From contig JAFQUP010000142.1 in assembly GCA_017408405.1 (NCBI GenBank), positions 1 through 62,922 of the forward strand: a DNA stretch of 62,922 nucleotides, written 5' to 3'. The notes below the pieces were generated by a model, which made no database searches, was not told the origin of the DNA, and worked only from the letters and a program-made list of their open reading frames with translations. Position 1 is the first letter of the stretch. Every line of letters begins with the position of its first letter. The stretch comes from Thermoguttaceae bacterium. GTDB taxonomy: Bacteria > Planctomycetota > Planctomycetia > Pirellulales > Thermoguttaceae. A program made the translations under genes and the position numbers. Shown here piece after piece: positions 55,041 to 62,922 of the stretch.

Positions 55041-55376
55041 TTATTTTTTTGATTGAGAGACTGCCATTCCTCTCAAATTCAAAATCTTCACTTTCTTCTG
55101 ACCTTCGGAAAATTGAGCTGACAAAAATCTATCCATTAAAAATGTCCGCTCCTAAAGAATCTTCCAAAAATACGAAAAGGATTTTCCTCACCTGAATAAT
55201 TCCGATACTTCTCGCTAATGCCTGTTTTTATCTGCCGCTTAAATTAAAAAAACAAACAAATTGAACCCATGACCTGGCAGAATCAGCCAAAGATTCTCTC
55301 TTTCAGGAAACGAAAAGATTTTCTGCCAGGCGATTCCTTTCCATTTTCAGATGAAATCGCCTGGCAGTCATACTTC
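55041..55376 (-). other. Gap between tatC and resB with alternative hairpins
   Basis: The 336 bases contain three copies of an 8-base element: CTGCCAGG at 55323-55330 and CCTGGCAG at 55273-55280 and 55360-55367. These permit two mutually exclusive stems (see the terminator entry at 55323-55367). No gene is seen. Confidence 0.5.
55323..55367 (-). terminator. 13-bp hairpin after tatC, with competing downstream arm
   Basis: CTGCCAGGCGATT (55323-55335) pairs perfectly with AATCGCCTGGCAG (55355-55367). The 55321-55330 arm can alternatively pair with CCTGGCAGAA at 55273-55282 (10 bp). Only a short T-rich tract follows on the minus strand, so it may be a terminator, a processing site or a switch. 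Confidence 0.6.
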
Positions 55377-56750
55377 TCAGTTCGTTTCCGATGTTTCTGA
55401 ATATGGATTTCGGATACGCGGCATCACTTTGCAAAGCAAAATTCCGCCAACATAAAGGCAAGTCAAAGGCAATGCCATCAAAATCATACTCGTTGGGTCA
55501 GCCGGCGTCAGTACCATTGACAAAAAGAAGATAATCAAAATCGCGACACGCCAGTAACCGAGATAGAGTTTAACGGAACAAATACCAATGCGATCCAGGA
55601 AAAGCATCACCAGCGGAAGCTGGAAACTGATGCCAAACCCAATCGGCAGGAAAAGGAAGAAACCAAGCCATTCACTGATTCGAGGATCCGGAGCAATTCC
55701 CATCCATTCATTAAAACTGAAAAGATATTGAAGTACCGGCTCAAAAACAAAGAAGAAAGCAAGGAAGTTCCCTCCCAAAAACAAAGCAAGCGAAAATGGA
55801 AGGAAAACGTGAACATAGCGTTTCTCGTGCGGATAAAGCCCTGCCGCGATGAAACTCCATATTTGCCAGAATATCCACGGACTCGAGATGATGATCCCCG
55901 CGACGAGAGCCGCTTTAAGGTAAATCATAAATGTTTCCTGAACGGCAAAATTCTTCACCTGCATTCGAGTATCATTTTGAGTCGGTTTCCAAAGATAAAT
56001 CGAAACCAGACGGGTTTCTTTCCGCGCGGGCTTCACCTGAGATGGTTTCTGGGAATCGGCACCTTCTGCGGCCGTACCTTCCGGTGAAGCGGAAGCAGAC
56101 TCCGCGACATCTGTCGGAGAAACAGTTACCGAAGATTCAGTCGATGAGGCGGCGGGAGATTCGGTCTCAGCAGTTTCTTTCGTCTTTTCCTCCAGTACGG
56201 TTTTTGAAACGTCCTCATTCAGATCAATTCCCTTCGCGAACCAGCTTTCATGGCACCATTGAGCCCACTTTTCAAGATTAAAATAATCTGCCGTTTTCCA
56301 CTTTTTGGCATTTTCCATCACCTCTTCAGAAGTAATATTCCGCTGATCTTCCCCAAGCCAATTGCATGGATTTGCCAAATCGGCGGAAATATCTTTCACT
56401 TCGATTCCCAAAGCACGCCCAAGCTCATCCGGATTCACCAGATACTGTTCTCCAACGACTCCATATCTGGCAGGCAAAGCCATGATGTCCTCACCATATC
56501 CCCGAAGATAAAATTCTTCCTGCTTCACGAGAATTTCTTTCTCTGTCCGTCCCTGGTAATACGCGGTTAAAGCATTCTTCAACGGCCGCTGAACCAGTTC
56601 CACGACCTGACCGCCAATAAAAAGACCAACCAGAAAACCGACGACTAATCCGGCAATCGCGCGAAACAAACAGTTTCGCAGCTCTTCAAGATGTTCGCCA
56701 AAGGACATCGTACTGTCCTGAAAATAATCATCTTCATTAAGTCTCGACAT
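55377..56750 (-). CDS. tatC: Twin-arginine translocase subunit TatC with long first periplasmic loop
   Basis: Inner-membrane receptor of the Tat folded-protein export system. MSFGEHLEELRNCLFRAI (15-32) is the TatC N-terminal signature. QETFMIYLKAALVAGIIISSP (271-291) carries the invariant Glu before span 2, and FxFLPIGFGISFQLP plus the C-terminal LTPADPTSM segment are typical. Between span 1 and span 2 lies a loop of about 220 residues (50-272) against roughly 30 in E. coli, acidic and Ser/Thr/Ala-rich in its second half. AGGA precedes the ATG and a TTGAAA-16-TATAAT promoter lies at 56891-56918. tatA and tatB are not in the window. Confidence 0.9.
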   Translation of the reverse strand: MSRLNEDDYFQDSTMSFGEHLEELRNCLFRAIAGLVVGFLVGLFIGGQVVELVQRPLKNALTAYYQGRTEKEILVKQEEFYLRGYGEDIMALPARYGVVGEQYLVNPDELGRALGIEVKDISADLANPCNWLGEDQRNITSEEVMENAKKWKTADYFNLEKWAQWCHESWFAKGIDLNEDVSKTVLEEKTKETAETESPAASSTESSVTVSPTDVAESASASPEGTAAEGADSQKPSQVKPARKETRLVSIYLWKPTQNDTRMQVKNFAVQETFMIYLKAALVAGIIISSPWIFWQIWSFIAAGLYPHEKRYVHVFLPFSLALFLGGNFLAFFFVFEPVLQYLFSFNEWMGIAPDPRISEWLGFFLFLPIGFGISFQLPLVMLFLDRIGICSVKLYLGYWRVAILIIFFLSMVLTPADPTSMILMALPLTCLYVGGILLCKVMPRIRNPYSETSETN

Positions 56751-56890
56751 GCGAAGTATTTCCTTTTGTGTTTATGGGAATATCCTGCGGAAAGATTTAA
56801 GAAAAAAAGATACGATAAAAAATTTTCCGCAGGCACATTTCCGTGAAATTTATTCTCCATTTCCGGTTTCCCGAAAATTACTCATTTCCA

Positions 56891-56918
56891 ATTATAGTTA
56901 ATCCCCAAAAATTTTCAA
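56891..56918 (-). promoter_or_regulatory. Promoter of tatC
   Basis: On the minus strand TTGAAA (56913-56918), a 16-base spacer and a perfect TATAAT (56891-56896). A second TTGACA lies just upstream (56931-56936). Confidence 0.7.
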
Positions 56919-56971
56919 GGTGTCAAGCGGGATTTCCTACAGGAAAATTTCCATCTTAACCAAAATTCCTC

Positions 56972-57000
56972 TTGCCAGAAGTCTTTTTTCATGATATAGT
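56972..57000 (+). promoter_or_regulatory. Promoter of the AEAEAK-repeat lipoprotein
   Basis: TTGCCA (56972-56977), a 17-base spacer ending in an extended TGA, and TATAGT (56995-57000) predict a start near 57007, 42 bases before the ATG. Confidence 0.7.
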
Positions 57001-57048
57001 ATTCGATATTTTATTTTCCAGCTTCATTTTATCGAGTCAGACTGTCGC

Positions 57049-58140
57049 ATGTTTTCGTTTTTTCCAGAACAAAATCGCCCTTTTTCCGCTTTCGGGCTTA
57101 TTTTGTCTCTGGTTTTAAGTTTCTTTTGTCTTTTTCCGCAAATTGGTTGCGGAACCGCGAAACTCACAAACACTTCACGTACCGGAACAGAGCAGCTGCT
57201 TCTTTCTGATGCGATGGACCGTGCCGTCAGTCAGGTGAACTTCTCCATGCTCTCTGGAAAAAAAATCTATATTAATTCCACCGCCATCTCCTCCGTTACG
57301 GACCACGCCTATCTTCTGAGTCTCATCCGCCAACACGCTCTCGCCTGCGGCTGTCTCCTTCAGGAAAAAGAAGAAAACGCGGATATTATCCTTGAAATTC
57401 GAGCTGGAACTAGCGGTACTGACCAGCACGATTTCATGTTCGGAATCAGTGAAATGACGATCCCAGGTTTCGGTTCTTATTCAGCAACAACGATTCCGGA
57501 AATCGCGGTCGCCAAAAAAACTCTTCAAAAAGCCACTGTCAAAATTGGAATTTTCGCGTATACTCGTGAAGGCCGTCGACCGGTCTGGCAGTCTGGAAAC
57601 CTGGTTGCTGAAAGTAAAGCAAAAAATCGTTGGCTGTTCGGCATGGGACCCTACCAAACGGGTGACATCTACCAGGAAGGGCAAATCAACGAAACCAATA
57701 TTTCAATTCCGCTCATCGATACTGAAAATGAGAATCAGGAATTTGTCTCCGTCGGCAATCAGGCTTTCTTCCGTCAAAATCTTGAGGCGGAAGCCAAGGC
57801 AAAAGCAGAGGCCGAAGCAAAAGCAGAGGCCGAAGCAAAAGCAGAGGCTGAAGCGAAAGCAGAGGCTGAAGCGAAAGCAGAGGCTGAAGCGAAAGCTAAA
57901 GCCGAGGCTAAAGCAAAAACTGAGGCGGATAAAGAAAATGAAACCAAGACCGCCTCCGTGGAAATTAAAGATAAAAAAGATGAAAACATTTCCACAGACG
58001 CTAAAGTTGCTTCTCTGGATACCGGCACAAAACAATCTGAAACGATTCTGGGGCAATCGCCAGTCTCTGATAAAATTTCAGATATTCAACTTTGCGCCCC
58101 TGAAATCAACGCCTTAAATCCGCCTCCAATTTCCCAATAA
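57049..58140 (+). CDS. Putative lipoprotein (DUF6655-like) with Ala/Glu/Lys repeats
   Basis: An N-terminal hydrophobic leader ends at QIGC (Cys34), a plausible lipobox. The following TGTEQLLLSDAMDRAVSQVNFSMLSGKKIYI and WLFGMGPYQTGDIY fit my memory of DUF6655, a planctomycete family without known function. Residues 250-298 are helical Ala/Glu/Lys repeats encoded by five 18-bp units, then a polar disordered tail. It is monocistronic, with hairpins downstream. Confidence 0.6.
   Translation: MFSFFPEQNRPFSAFGLILSLVLSFFCLFPQIGCGTAKLTNTSRTGTEQLLLSDAMDRAVSQVNFSMLSGKKIYINSTAISSVTDHAYLLSLIRQHALACGCLLQEKEENADIILEIRAGTSGTDQHDFMFGISEMTIPGFGSYSATTIPEIAVAKKTLQKATVKIGIFAYTREGRRPVWQSGNLVAESKAKNRWLFGMGPYQTGDIYQEGQINETNISIPLIDTENENQEFVSVGNQAFFRQNLEAEAKAKAEAEAKAEAEAKAEAEAKAEAEAKAEAEAKAKAEAKAKTEADKENETKTASVEIKDKKDENISTDAKVASLDTGTKQSETILGQSPVSDKISDIQLCAPEINALNPPPISQ
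57805..57894 (+). repeat. Five tandem 18-bp coding repeats
   Basis: Five 18-base units (57805-57894), identical or differing by two silent changes, encode the AEAEAK segment; degenerate units flank them. Copy number could vary between strains. Confidence 0.85.
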
Positions 58141-58151
58141 AGCATAAGAAC

Positions 58152-58203
58152 TCTTCCAAAATTCAAAACCTCACTTTTCTCACCCAAAAACGATTTTGGA
58201 AGA
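58152..58203 (+). terminator. 11-bp hairpin after the lipoprotein gene
   Basis: TCTTCCAAAAT (58152-58162) pairs exactly with ATTTTGGAAGA (58193-58203). A second hairpin follows at 58208-58235. Confidence 0.5.
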
Positions 58204-58207
58204 TTCC

Positions 58208-58235
58208 ATAAAAAAGATTTCAACTTCTTTTTTAT
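58208..58235. terminator. A/T hairpin between convergent genes
   Basis: ATAAAAAAGA (58208-58217) pairs with TCTTTTTTAT (58226-58235), giving a T-run on either strand. It could end both the lipoprotein and the methyltransferase transcripts. Confidence 0.55.
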
Positions 58236-58247
58236 CAAATTTTGTCT

Positions 58248-58967
58248 CTATTTTTTCGCGACATAAATTTCAGAGACGCTGCTAAAATTTTCCTGCTGGA
58301 TGATTTTCATGCCAGCACGCTCAATCAATCCGCGCATGATCCAATCCAAAGTACTGAATTCAGACGCGATGTGTCCGGTTAAACCATTCAGCATTCCTTC
58401 GTCATTTACTCTGCCGAGCATTTGCGGCACATACCACGCCATCTCTCCGCCTTCGCACATAAAGACAACATCCACCAGAATGAAAACTCCTCCTGGTTTC
58501 AGAGTTCTGTAAATATTTGCTAAAGCCTGTGCCTTCCAGACATCCGGCAAATGATGAAGTGCCAAACTCGAAACGACAGCGTCAAAACCAGACTCTGGAA
58601 AATTCCCGGTCAAAAATCCTCCATGAATAAAATCGATATTGGAGATCCCCATCGCTTTTTCTTTCGCGACAGCGAGCATTGCCTCCGAAACATCCAGCGC
58701 GGTCACTCGTGCGCGTTCCTGAGCGGCAGTTCGGGCAAAAGCTCCGGTCCCGGTTCCGATCTCCAGAATATTGGCTCCGATTAGGCCGCTCGTTAAAGTA
58801 CGCTCCAGAATGTCAAGAATTCTCCGATTTTCATCCGCGATGTCGCGAACCTTTCCATGACGCTCCTCATACTGGGCAGCTTGCTGCGCGGCGGAATAGT
58901 CAAAAACAGAATTAATCTTTAATTCATCATATTGCCAAGGCAAACGGGATTTCCGGCACGTATCCAT
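58248..58967 (-). CDS. Class I SAM-dependent methyltransferase
   Basis: A Rossmann-fold methyltransferase with motif I ILEIGTGTGAFAR, an acidic loop ALDVSEAMLA, and SSLALHHLPD plus LKPGGVFILVDVVF typical of the UbiE/small-molecule branch. The substrate is unknown. I prefer ATG 58967, with AAAGG upstream, over the TTG at 58976. It lies about 48 bases after the HEAT-repeat gene, so it may share its transcript. Confidence 0.75.
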   Translation of the reverse strand: MDTCRKSRLPWQYDELKINSVFDYSAAQQAAQYEERHGKVRDIADENRRILDILERTLTSGLIGANILEIGTGTGAFARTAAQERARVTALDVSEAMLAVAKEKAMGISNIDFIHGGFLTGNFPESGFDAVVSSLALHHLPDVWKAQALANIYRTLKPGGVFILVDVVFMCEGGEMAWYVPQMLGRVNDEGMLNGLTGHIASEFSTLDWIMRGLIERAGMKIIQQENFSSVSEIYVAKK

Positions 58968-59015
58968 TCCATTCAAAACCTTTCATTCCCAAAATTCAGC
59001 CATTCCCCCAAAGGC

Positions 59016-60194
59016 TCATGGTTTTTGCAGCTTCTTCAGCGCCAAACGCGCTTCCGTCACGATCGCTCCTGAAATCTCCGCGTCATTCAGCAGTTCCACC
59101 AAAGCTGAAACGGCCTCCTCCCGACGCTCTATCGGAAGAAACAGCATACCGCGGACCGCGGAAACCTGAAGCGCATCCTCCCCGCGATTTTTCAGTATTC
59201 CAAAAAGCAATTCCTGAGTCGCCTTATGTTCCGCATCCAGCTGAGCAAGCACTTCAAGCAGTCTCGGCTCAACCTTTTTCTCTCCATTCAGCCCCGCTCC
59301 ATTCTCAAAAATTTTTCTTAATGGTTCAATAGAGGAATTTCCCAAAAGCCCCAGCGTTTCAGAGGCGTTAAGTCTCACATCCAAATCACTCGAACTCTGA
59401 ACGATACCAACTAAAGACTCAGCCAAAGAAAGTCCATTCTCAAAAGAACAGGCATTCAAACCATCCGCTCCATATCGCGATTCAATTTGCCGAATTGCGG
59501 AAATCGCCTGATAAACCTCAAAATCTCGAGTAAAAGCATCTTCCCGGTCCGAAAACAGCGCGGCCTCCAGCCAGACCTCAACCTTTTCCTTTTCACCAAC
59601 TCCCCAAAGCGTCACCGCGCAATTGACGGCCATGGGAATCTGAAGCGGAGAACGCTCTTTAAGAATTCGTTCCATCTTTTCAAGAACCAACGCCCCCTCA
59701 GCCTTCAGTTTCTCCGGGAAAACGCCCAAAGTCAATGCCGCGGTCCTTTCAATGATCGGATATTCTGAATTGAACGCTTCCACCATGGCAGGAAACGCGG
59801 ATTCATCCCCGATTTTTCCAAGAGAAAACAACAGACAGGCACGAACGTCATCGTCTTTTCCTGCTTCATACGCCAAACGCTCCAACATCACGGGAACCAC
59901 CGAGGATGCCGCTTCACCATATTCGCCCAAAGCATAAGTTGCGTACCATTGCTCAGGAATCGAAGGAGCTTTTTTTTCAAGACCTGCTTTCAAAACCGCT
60001 TCCCACTGATTTACCGTACGATCTTTCCACTGAAGACGTACTTCGGAAACATTCTGATTCTCCACTAAAACGGAATAACTTTCCACAGCACGAAGAGTAT
60101 CCGGGAAACAAAAGAACCCCAGGCAGTATCCCCAAAAACATATTCCAGGCAACAGTCTTCTCACTTCCGTGAAAAATTCTCCTGATTTAATCAT
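59016..60194 (-). CDS. Exported HEAT-repeat protein
   Basis: ATG 60194 is preferred: a purine-rich AGGGGGGA sits right before it, whereas the longer frame begins with TTG inside the previous gene's end. The product has a hydrophobic leader (LPGICFWGYCLGFFCFPDTLRA) and at least seven HEAT-type helical pairs, such as WYATYALGEYGEAASSVVPV and VRACLLFSLGKIGDESAFPA. It is probably a periplasmic binding scaffold. It follows two paralogous secreted-protein genes on the same strand. Confidence 0.7.
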   Translation of the reverse strand: MIKSGEFFTEVRRLLPGICFWGYCLGFFCFPDTLRAVESYSVLVENQNVSEVRLQWKDRTVNQWEAVLKAGLEKKAPSIPEQWYATYALGEYGEAASSVVPVMLERLAYEAGKDDDVRACLLFSLGKIGDESAFPAMVEAFNSEYPIIERTAALTLGVFPEKLKAEGALVLEKMERILKERSPLQIPMAVNCAVTLWGVGEKEKVEVWLEAALFSDREDAFTRDFEVYQAISAIRQIESRYGADGLNACSFENGLSLAESLVGIVQSSSDLDVRLNASETLGLLGNSSIEPLRKIFENGAGLNGEKKVEPRLLEVLAQLDAEHKATQELLFGILKNRGEDALQVSAVRGMLFLPIERREEAVSALVELLNDAEISGAIVTEARLALKKLQKP

Positions 60195-60235
60195 CCGTCC
60201 CCCCTGCTCTTCTTTTGGGAAAAAACCAAACTCTT

Positions 60236-61447
60236 TCAAAACTTGAATCCTCCAACAGAATCTTCCTGTTCTTCTGATTCTCTTTTCGTTTCTTTCTTTC
60301 CCTTCTTTTTCTTATTCTGCTTTGCCGCGATTTTTTGTTCTTCTGAAATCGGCTCCATCACGACCAGATCCACCTTAACGTCTCCGTAGTCAGCGTAAAG
60401 CCTGGCCTTAAGATCCGCTTTTCCCAACTCACGCAGTTTCTCTATGCACGCGATGAATTGCTGACTTTGAGAAATTTTCGTAGTATCCGCCGCATTACGT
60501 TTCCATCCTTCCTGCTTGTCAAGTTTTTGTTTAATATTATTTATTTCCTTGCGCAATTTCGTAATCACGATATCGCTCTGCGGATCCATTGCCTGCTGCA
60601 TCATGGCGGAAAACTGGCCCATATTATTATCCGGAAGCAGGCTCACGCTAAAATTGGTTTTGAATCCCAATGCCAAATTAAAGTGAAAGAGTTCATTAAC
60701 ATTCCCATTGGAATCCTTGAAATTAAACTTGATCTGAAGAGGTTCTTTAGGTGAGATTTCAGAAACATTTGTTGCCGGTGGAAATTCAACCATCGCGTTT
60801 CCTGGAGCGAATTTACCAAGATTTACGATTTCAAAAAACATCACGCTCGGGTCCGGAAAAGGAATTTCAGGTTTGGAGGTTTTGGCAGTTGCGCTTCCCG
60901 TCTTCGGATTCATCACCGCGGTCTCCAGCGTCATCGGCTCACGCAAAGCCAAATAATGCGTATCTTCTCCACAGGTTATCTTCAGCACACAGTTTCCAAT
61001 CGGCTGAAGAATCTTTGCCGGAACCTTCGTTCGCCATTTAAAAGTAAGCGTTTTTTTATCGTGAGTGAGCATGACACACGTCGCTTTTCGTCCCTTTTGA
61101 TTAAATTTAATTTTCCAAACGGAAGTATTCTCGTCTTTTGCCTCATCCTGCTCCAAAGTAAATCCGCTAAGCTCTTCTTCGCCTCCGGCATTCTTTTTCT
61201 TTTTGGAAGAACCTTTTACGGGAACTGCCGTCTGACCGCCGAGTAATTCAATCTCAATCGCCTTATCTCCCGTCAGCAACGGCAAAAGTTCGACCTCTTT
61301 TTCGCTCGTACTCTCCGGAAGAACCACGAACTGCGGAACACCTTCAAAAATACTCTTTTCCGCCCCAAATACCAGTAATGGAAAAAACGAAACCAAAAAC
61401 CAGATGAATACCAGGATTGAAACTTTTCGAAAAATGAAACTTTTCAT
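60236..61447 (-). CDS. Secreted protein, paralog of the adjacent upstream gene; function unknown
   Basis: I do not recognise the family. The 403 residues have a signal peptide (1-28, ending VFGAE), a beta-rich body with NCVLKITCGEDTHYLALREPMTLET, MNPKTGSA and EISPKEPLQIKFNFKDSNGN, a coiled coil (about 290-315) and a Lys/Glu-rich tail ending GGFKF. Each of these landmarks recurs in order in the next gene, so the two are tandem duplicates. AGGAA precedes the ATG. Confidence 0.7.
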   Translation of the reverse strand: MKSFIFRKVSILVFIWFLVSFFPLLVFGAEKSIFEGVPQFVVLPESTSEKEVELLPLLTGDKAIEIELLGGQTAVPVKGSSKKKKNAGGEEELSGFTLEQDEAKDENTSVWKIKFNQKGRKATCVMLTHDKKTLTFKWRTKVPAKILQPIGNCVLKITCGEDTHYLALREPMTLETAVMNPKTGSATAKTSKPEIPFPDPSVMFFEIVNLGKFAPGNAMVEFPPATNVSEISPKEPLQIKFNFKDSNGNVNELFHFNLALGFKTNFSVSLLPDNNMGQFSAMMQQAMDPQSDIVITKLRKEINNIKQKLDKQEGWKRNAADTTKISQSQQFIACIEKLRELGKADLKARLYADYGDVKVDLVVMEPISEEQKIAAKQNKKKKGKKETKRESEEQEDSVGGFKF

Positions 61448-61521
61448 ATTGATTTCCTTTTGGAATTTATTTTTATGAAATTTCAGGAAATACGAAAAAC
61501 TCGCGTTTCCTGGGGCTGGAA

Positions 61522-62922
61522 CTAAAATTTGAAACCGCCAAGATCAGATTCTTCCTCGGAATCCGGCTCATCGTTCCCGTCACGTTTTTTACTCGATTTG
61601 GACTTTTTCCGCTGCGCTTTTTTAGCTTCCGGATCAACGTATTTACTGGTAATCAGATCAACCTGTTCACCATCCATATCCGCGTAGACTCGATATTCCA
61701 CATCAGCCTTCACTAGCTGTTTCATGAGTCCAACCATCCAAATATTCAGCTGAAGCTCTGCCTGTTTCGCTGAATCCTCCGGACTTTTCGCGTGGGCCGC
61801 TTTATCTTTATTCTTTTGATCTATCGCGGAAATCTCTTTCTGCCACTTGGTAATCTGAAGATCAATTTGCGGATTCTGGGCCATCCCCATTTGCTGCCCA
61901 ATCATCTTGCCCGGATTCGGTATTTCCATTCCATTAAGCGAAAGACCTGGAGTTAGTGTCCCAGAAAATCCATTCCCAAACATCGGAACAAACTGGAAAT
62001 AAACTGGCGTTTGCGCGTTCCCATTCGTATCAGTAAAAGCGAAATTCACTCTTAATGGATTCTTTCGGGATATTTCTGATGCTTTCATGGGTTCAGGCAA
62101 TTGAAGATCTTTTGAGTCTTCCGCAAATTCCCCTACCCGTACGATCTCCACATAAACTGAATCAAGTGAAGGAAGTGGAATTTCAAATTTTCCGCCTTTA
62201 ACAGAGGCTTGACCAGTTTTGGGATTAAAGACCAATGTTTCAAACTCCATAGCTTCACGCAACGCCAAAACATGAGATTTTTCATTGCACTCAAGTTTTA
62301 ACGCGCAATTCCCAAGAATTGGAAGGTCTTTCGGCGGAATGGATTCGTCCGGATCCCATTTAAATTTAAGACTCCCTTCTTCAAGCGTAAGAACTGCCGC
62401 TTTCGATTCTTCTTCCTTATTTTGGTATCGAATCTCCCAAGTTGAGTTTTCATTATCGACGGATTCAAGCGTAAAAAATTTCGTTTGAACCGCGGCCTTT
62501 TTGCCGGAGGATTTAACGGCAAACGCGGTACTGCCGCCGAGCAACGATACCGTCACCTCCAAACCGCCATCGTCGATTTTGGCTATTTCGACTTCATCTG
62601 TTTCAGGTTCTGGAAGCATCACACTCAAAACAGTATCCTTAAATGGCTCGAGTGCCGCTTTTTTCTTCGCCTCTTCCTCGGCTTTCTTCGCCTCTTCCTC
62701 GGCTTTCTTCGCCTCTTCCTCGGCTTTCTTCACTTCTTCAGCGTTTTCGCCGTCAGCGTTTTCGCCGTCAGCGTTTTCGCCGTCAGCTTTTTCGCCGTCA
62801 GCGTTTTCGCCGTCAGCTTTTTCGCCGTCAGCGTTTTCACCCTCAGCGTTTTCACCATCAGCGTTTTCACCGTCAGCTTTTTCGCCGTCAGCGTTTTCGC
62901 CGTCAGCTTTTTCGCCGTCAGC
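61522..62922 (-). CDS. Secreted-protein paralog with ADGEN repeats (5' end outside the window)
   Basis: Shares the landmarks of the downstream paralog (NCALKLECNEKSHVLALREAMEFET, FNPKTGQA, EISRKNPLRVNFAFTDTNGN, and the GGFKF end). The frame stays open to the window edge (466 visible residues). The visible N-terminal part is twelve 5-residue A-D/E-G-E-N/K units, then three AKKAEEE units, so the true start and any signal peptide lie beyond base 62922. A GTG at 62733 is an internal codon, not the start. The strongly acidic repeat could be a disordered spacer or calcium-binding stretch. Confidence 0.7.
   Translation of the reverse strand, partial: ADGEKADGENADGEKADGENADGENAEGENADGEKADGENADGEKADGENADGENADGENAEEVKKAEEEAKKAEEEAKKAEEEAKKKAALEPFKDTVLSVMLPEPETDEVEIAKIDDGGLEVTVSLLGGSTAFAVKSSGKKAAVQTKFFTLESVDNENSTWEIRYQNKEEESKAAVLTLEEGSLKFKWDPDESIPPKDLPILGNCALKLECNEKSHVLALREAMEFETLVFNPKTGQASVKGGKFEIPLPSLDSVYVEIVRVGEFAEDSKDLQLPEPMKASEISRKNPLRVNFAFTDTNGNAQTPVYFQFVPMFGNGFSGTLTPGLSLNGMEIPNPGKMIGQQMGMAQNPQIDLQITKWQKEISAIDQKNKDKAAHAKSPEDSAKQAELQLNIWMVGLMKQLVKADVEYRVYADMDGEQVDLITSKYVDPEAKKAQRKKSKSSKKRDGNDEPDSEEESDLGGFKF
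62743..62922 (-). repeat. Twelve tandem 15-bp coding repeats running off the window
   Basis: Twelve exact-length 15-base units, mostly identical, fill 62743-62922 and continue past the edge. They encode ADGEN, ADGEK and AEGEN. Three 21-bp units encoding AKKAEEE lie just downstream in the same gene. Confidence 0.9.

Noticed and set aside
62498..62733. GTG at 62733 as start of the last gene
   Set aside because: The frame stays open through 63 further codons of repeats to the window edge, and no ribosome site precedes the GTG.

Overview
The window looks like a chromosomal segment from a member of the Planctomycetota. The evidence is an N-terminal LEPRxLL-type tag (LECRQLL) on a giant secreted beta-helix protein that also carries a dockerin module, a large classical autotransporter, a ResB/CcsA cytochrome c maturation pair with an oversized CcsA, a TatC with a very long first periplasmic loop, and many large secreted proteins of unknown function. 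Most start codons have AAGGAG-type ribosome sites. Several intergenic regions carry near-consensus TTGACA-16/17-TATAAT promoters. I see no tRNA, rRNA, CRISPR array, insertion sequence or phage gene. The genus cannot be named from this sequence alone.

Layout. (1) 1-7002, plus strand: a five-gene operon behind a strong promoter. It encodes two dynamin-like GTPases (start/stop overlap), two paralogous small GTPases with different membrane tails, and a single-pass membrane protein with a conserved-looking N-terminal domain. This is the best candidate for a poorly described system: a membrane-bound multi-GTPase module that may resemble the GTPase-centred conflict systems proposed from comparative genomics. 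(2) 7039-26243, minus strand: a flavodoxin-like NAD(P)H-dependent reductase, a 4895-residue beta-helix/dockerin surface protein and a 1150-residue autotransporter. (3) 26829-35114: a HEAT/TPR protein, then on the minus strand a membrane protein, hisN-type phosphatase, exported-looking Pcm, thioredoxin-fold protein and GH97 glycosidase. (4) 35648-46545, plus strand: an orphan hybrid-free sensor histidine kinase with a CxxxCH motif, Rho with a long disordered Arg/Asn/Tyr/Gly-rich insert, TcdA, a secreted planctomycete protein, an HTH-plus-membrane-anchor protein, a secreted TIM-barrel-like protein and an STN-like protein.

(5) 46698-56750, minus strand: ribokinase and a GRP-family sugar porter (likely a ribose uptake and phosphorylation unit), a short prepilin-like protein, and then a tatC-resB-ccsA run for protein export and cytochrome c maturation. 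(6) 57049-62922: a lipoprotein with AEAEAK repeats on the plus strand, and on the minus strand a methyltransferase, a HEAT-repeat protein and two tandem paralogous secreted proteins. The last paralog is cut by the window edge inside a run of twelve 15-bp coding repeats.

The regions read as independent transcription units separated by clear intrinsic terminators. Only region 1, the ribose pair, the tatC/resB/ccsA run and the thioredoxin-pcm-hisN run suggest functional coupling. All homology calls here come from motif recognition by eye, without database searches.
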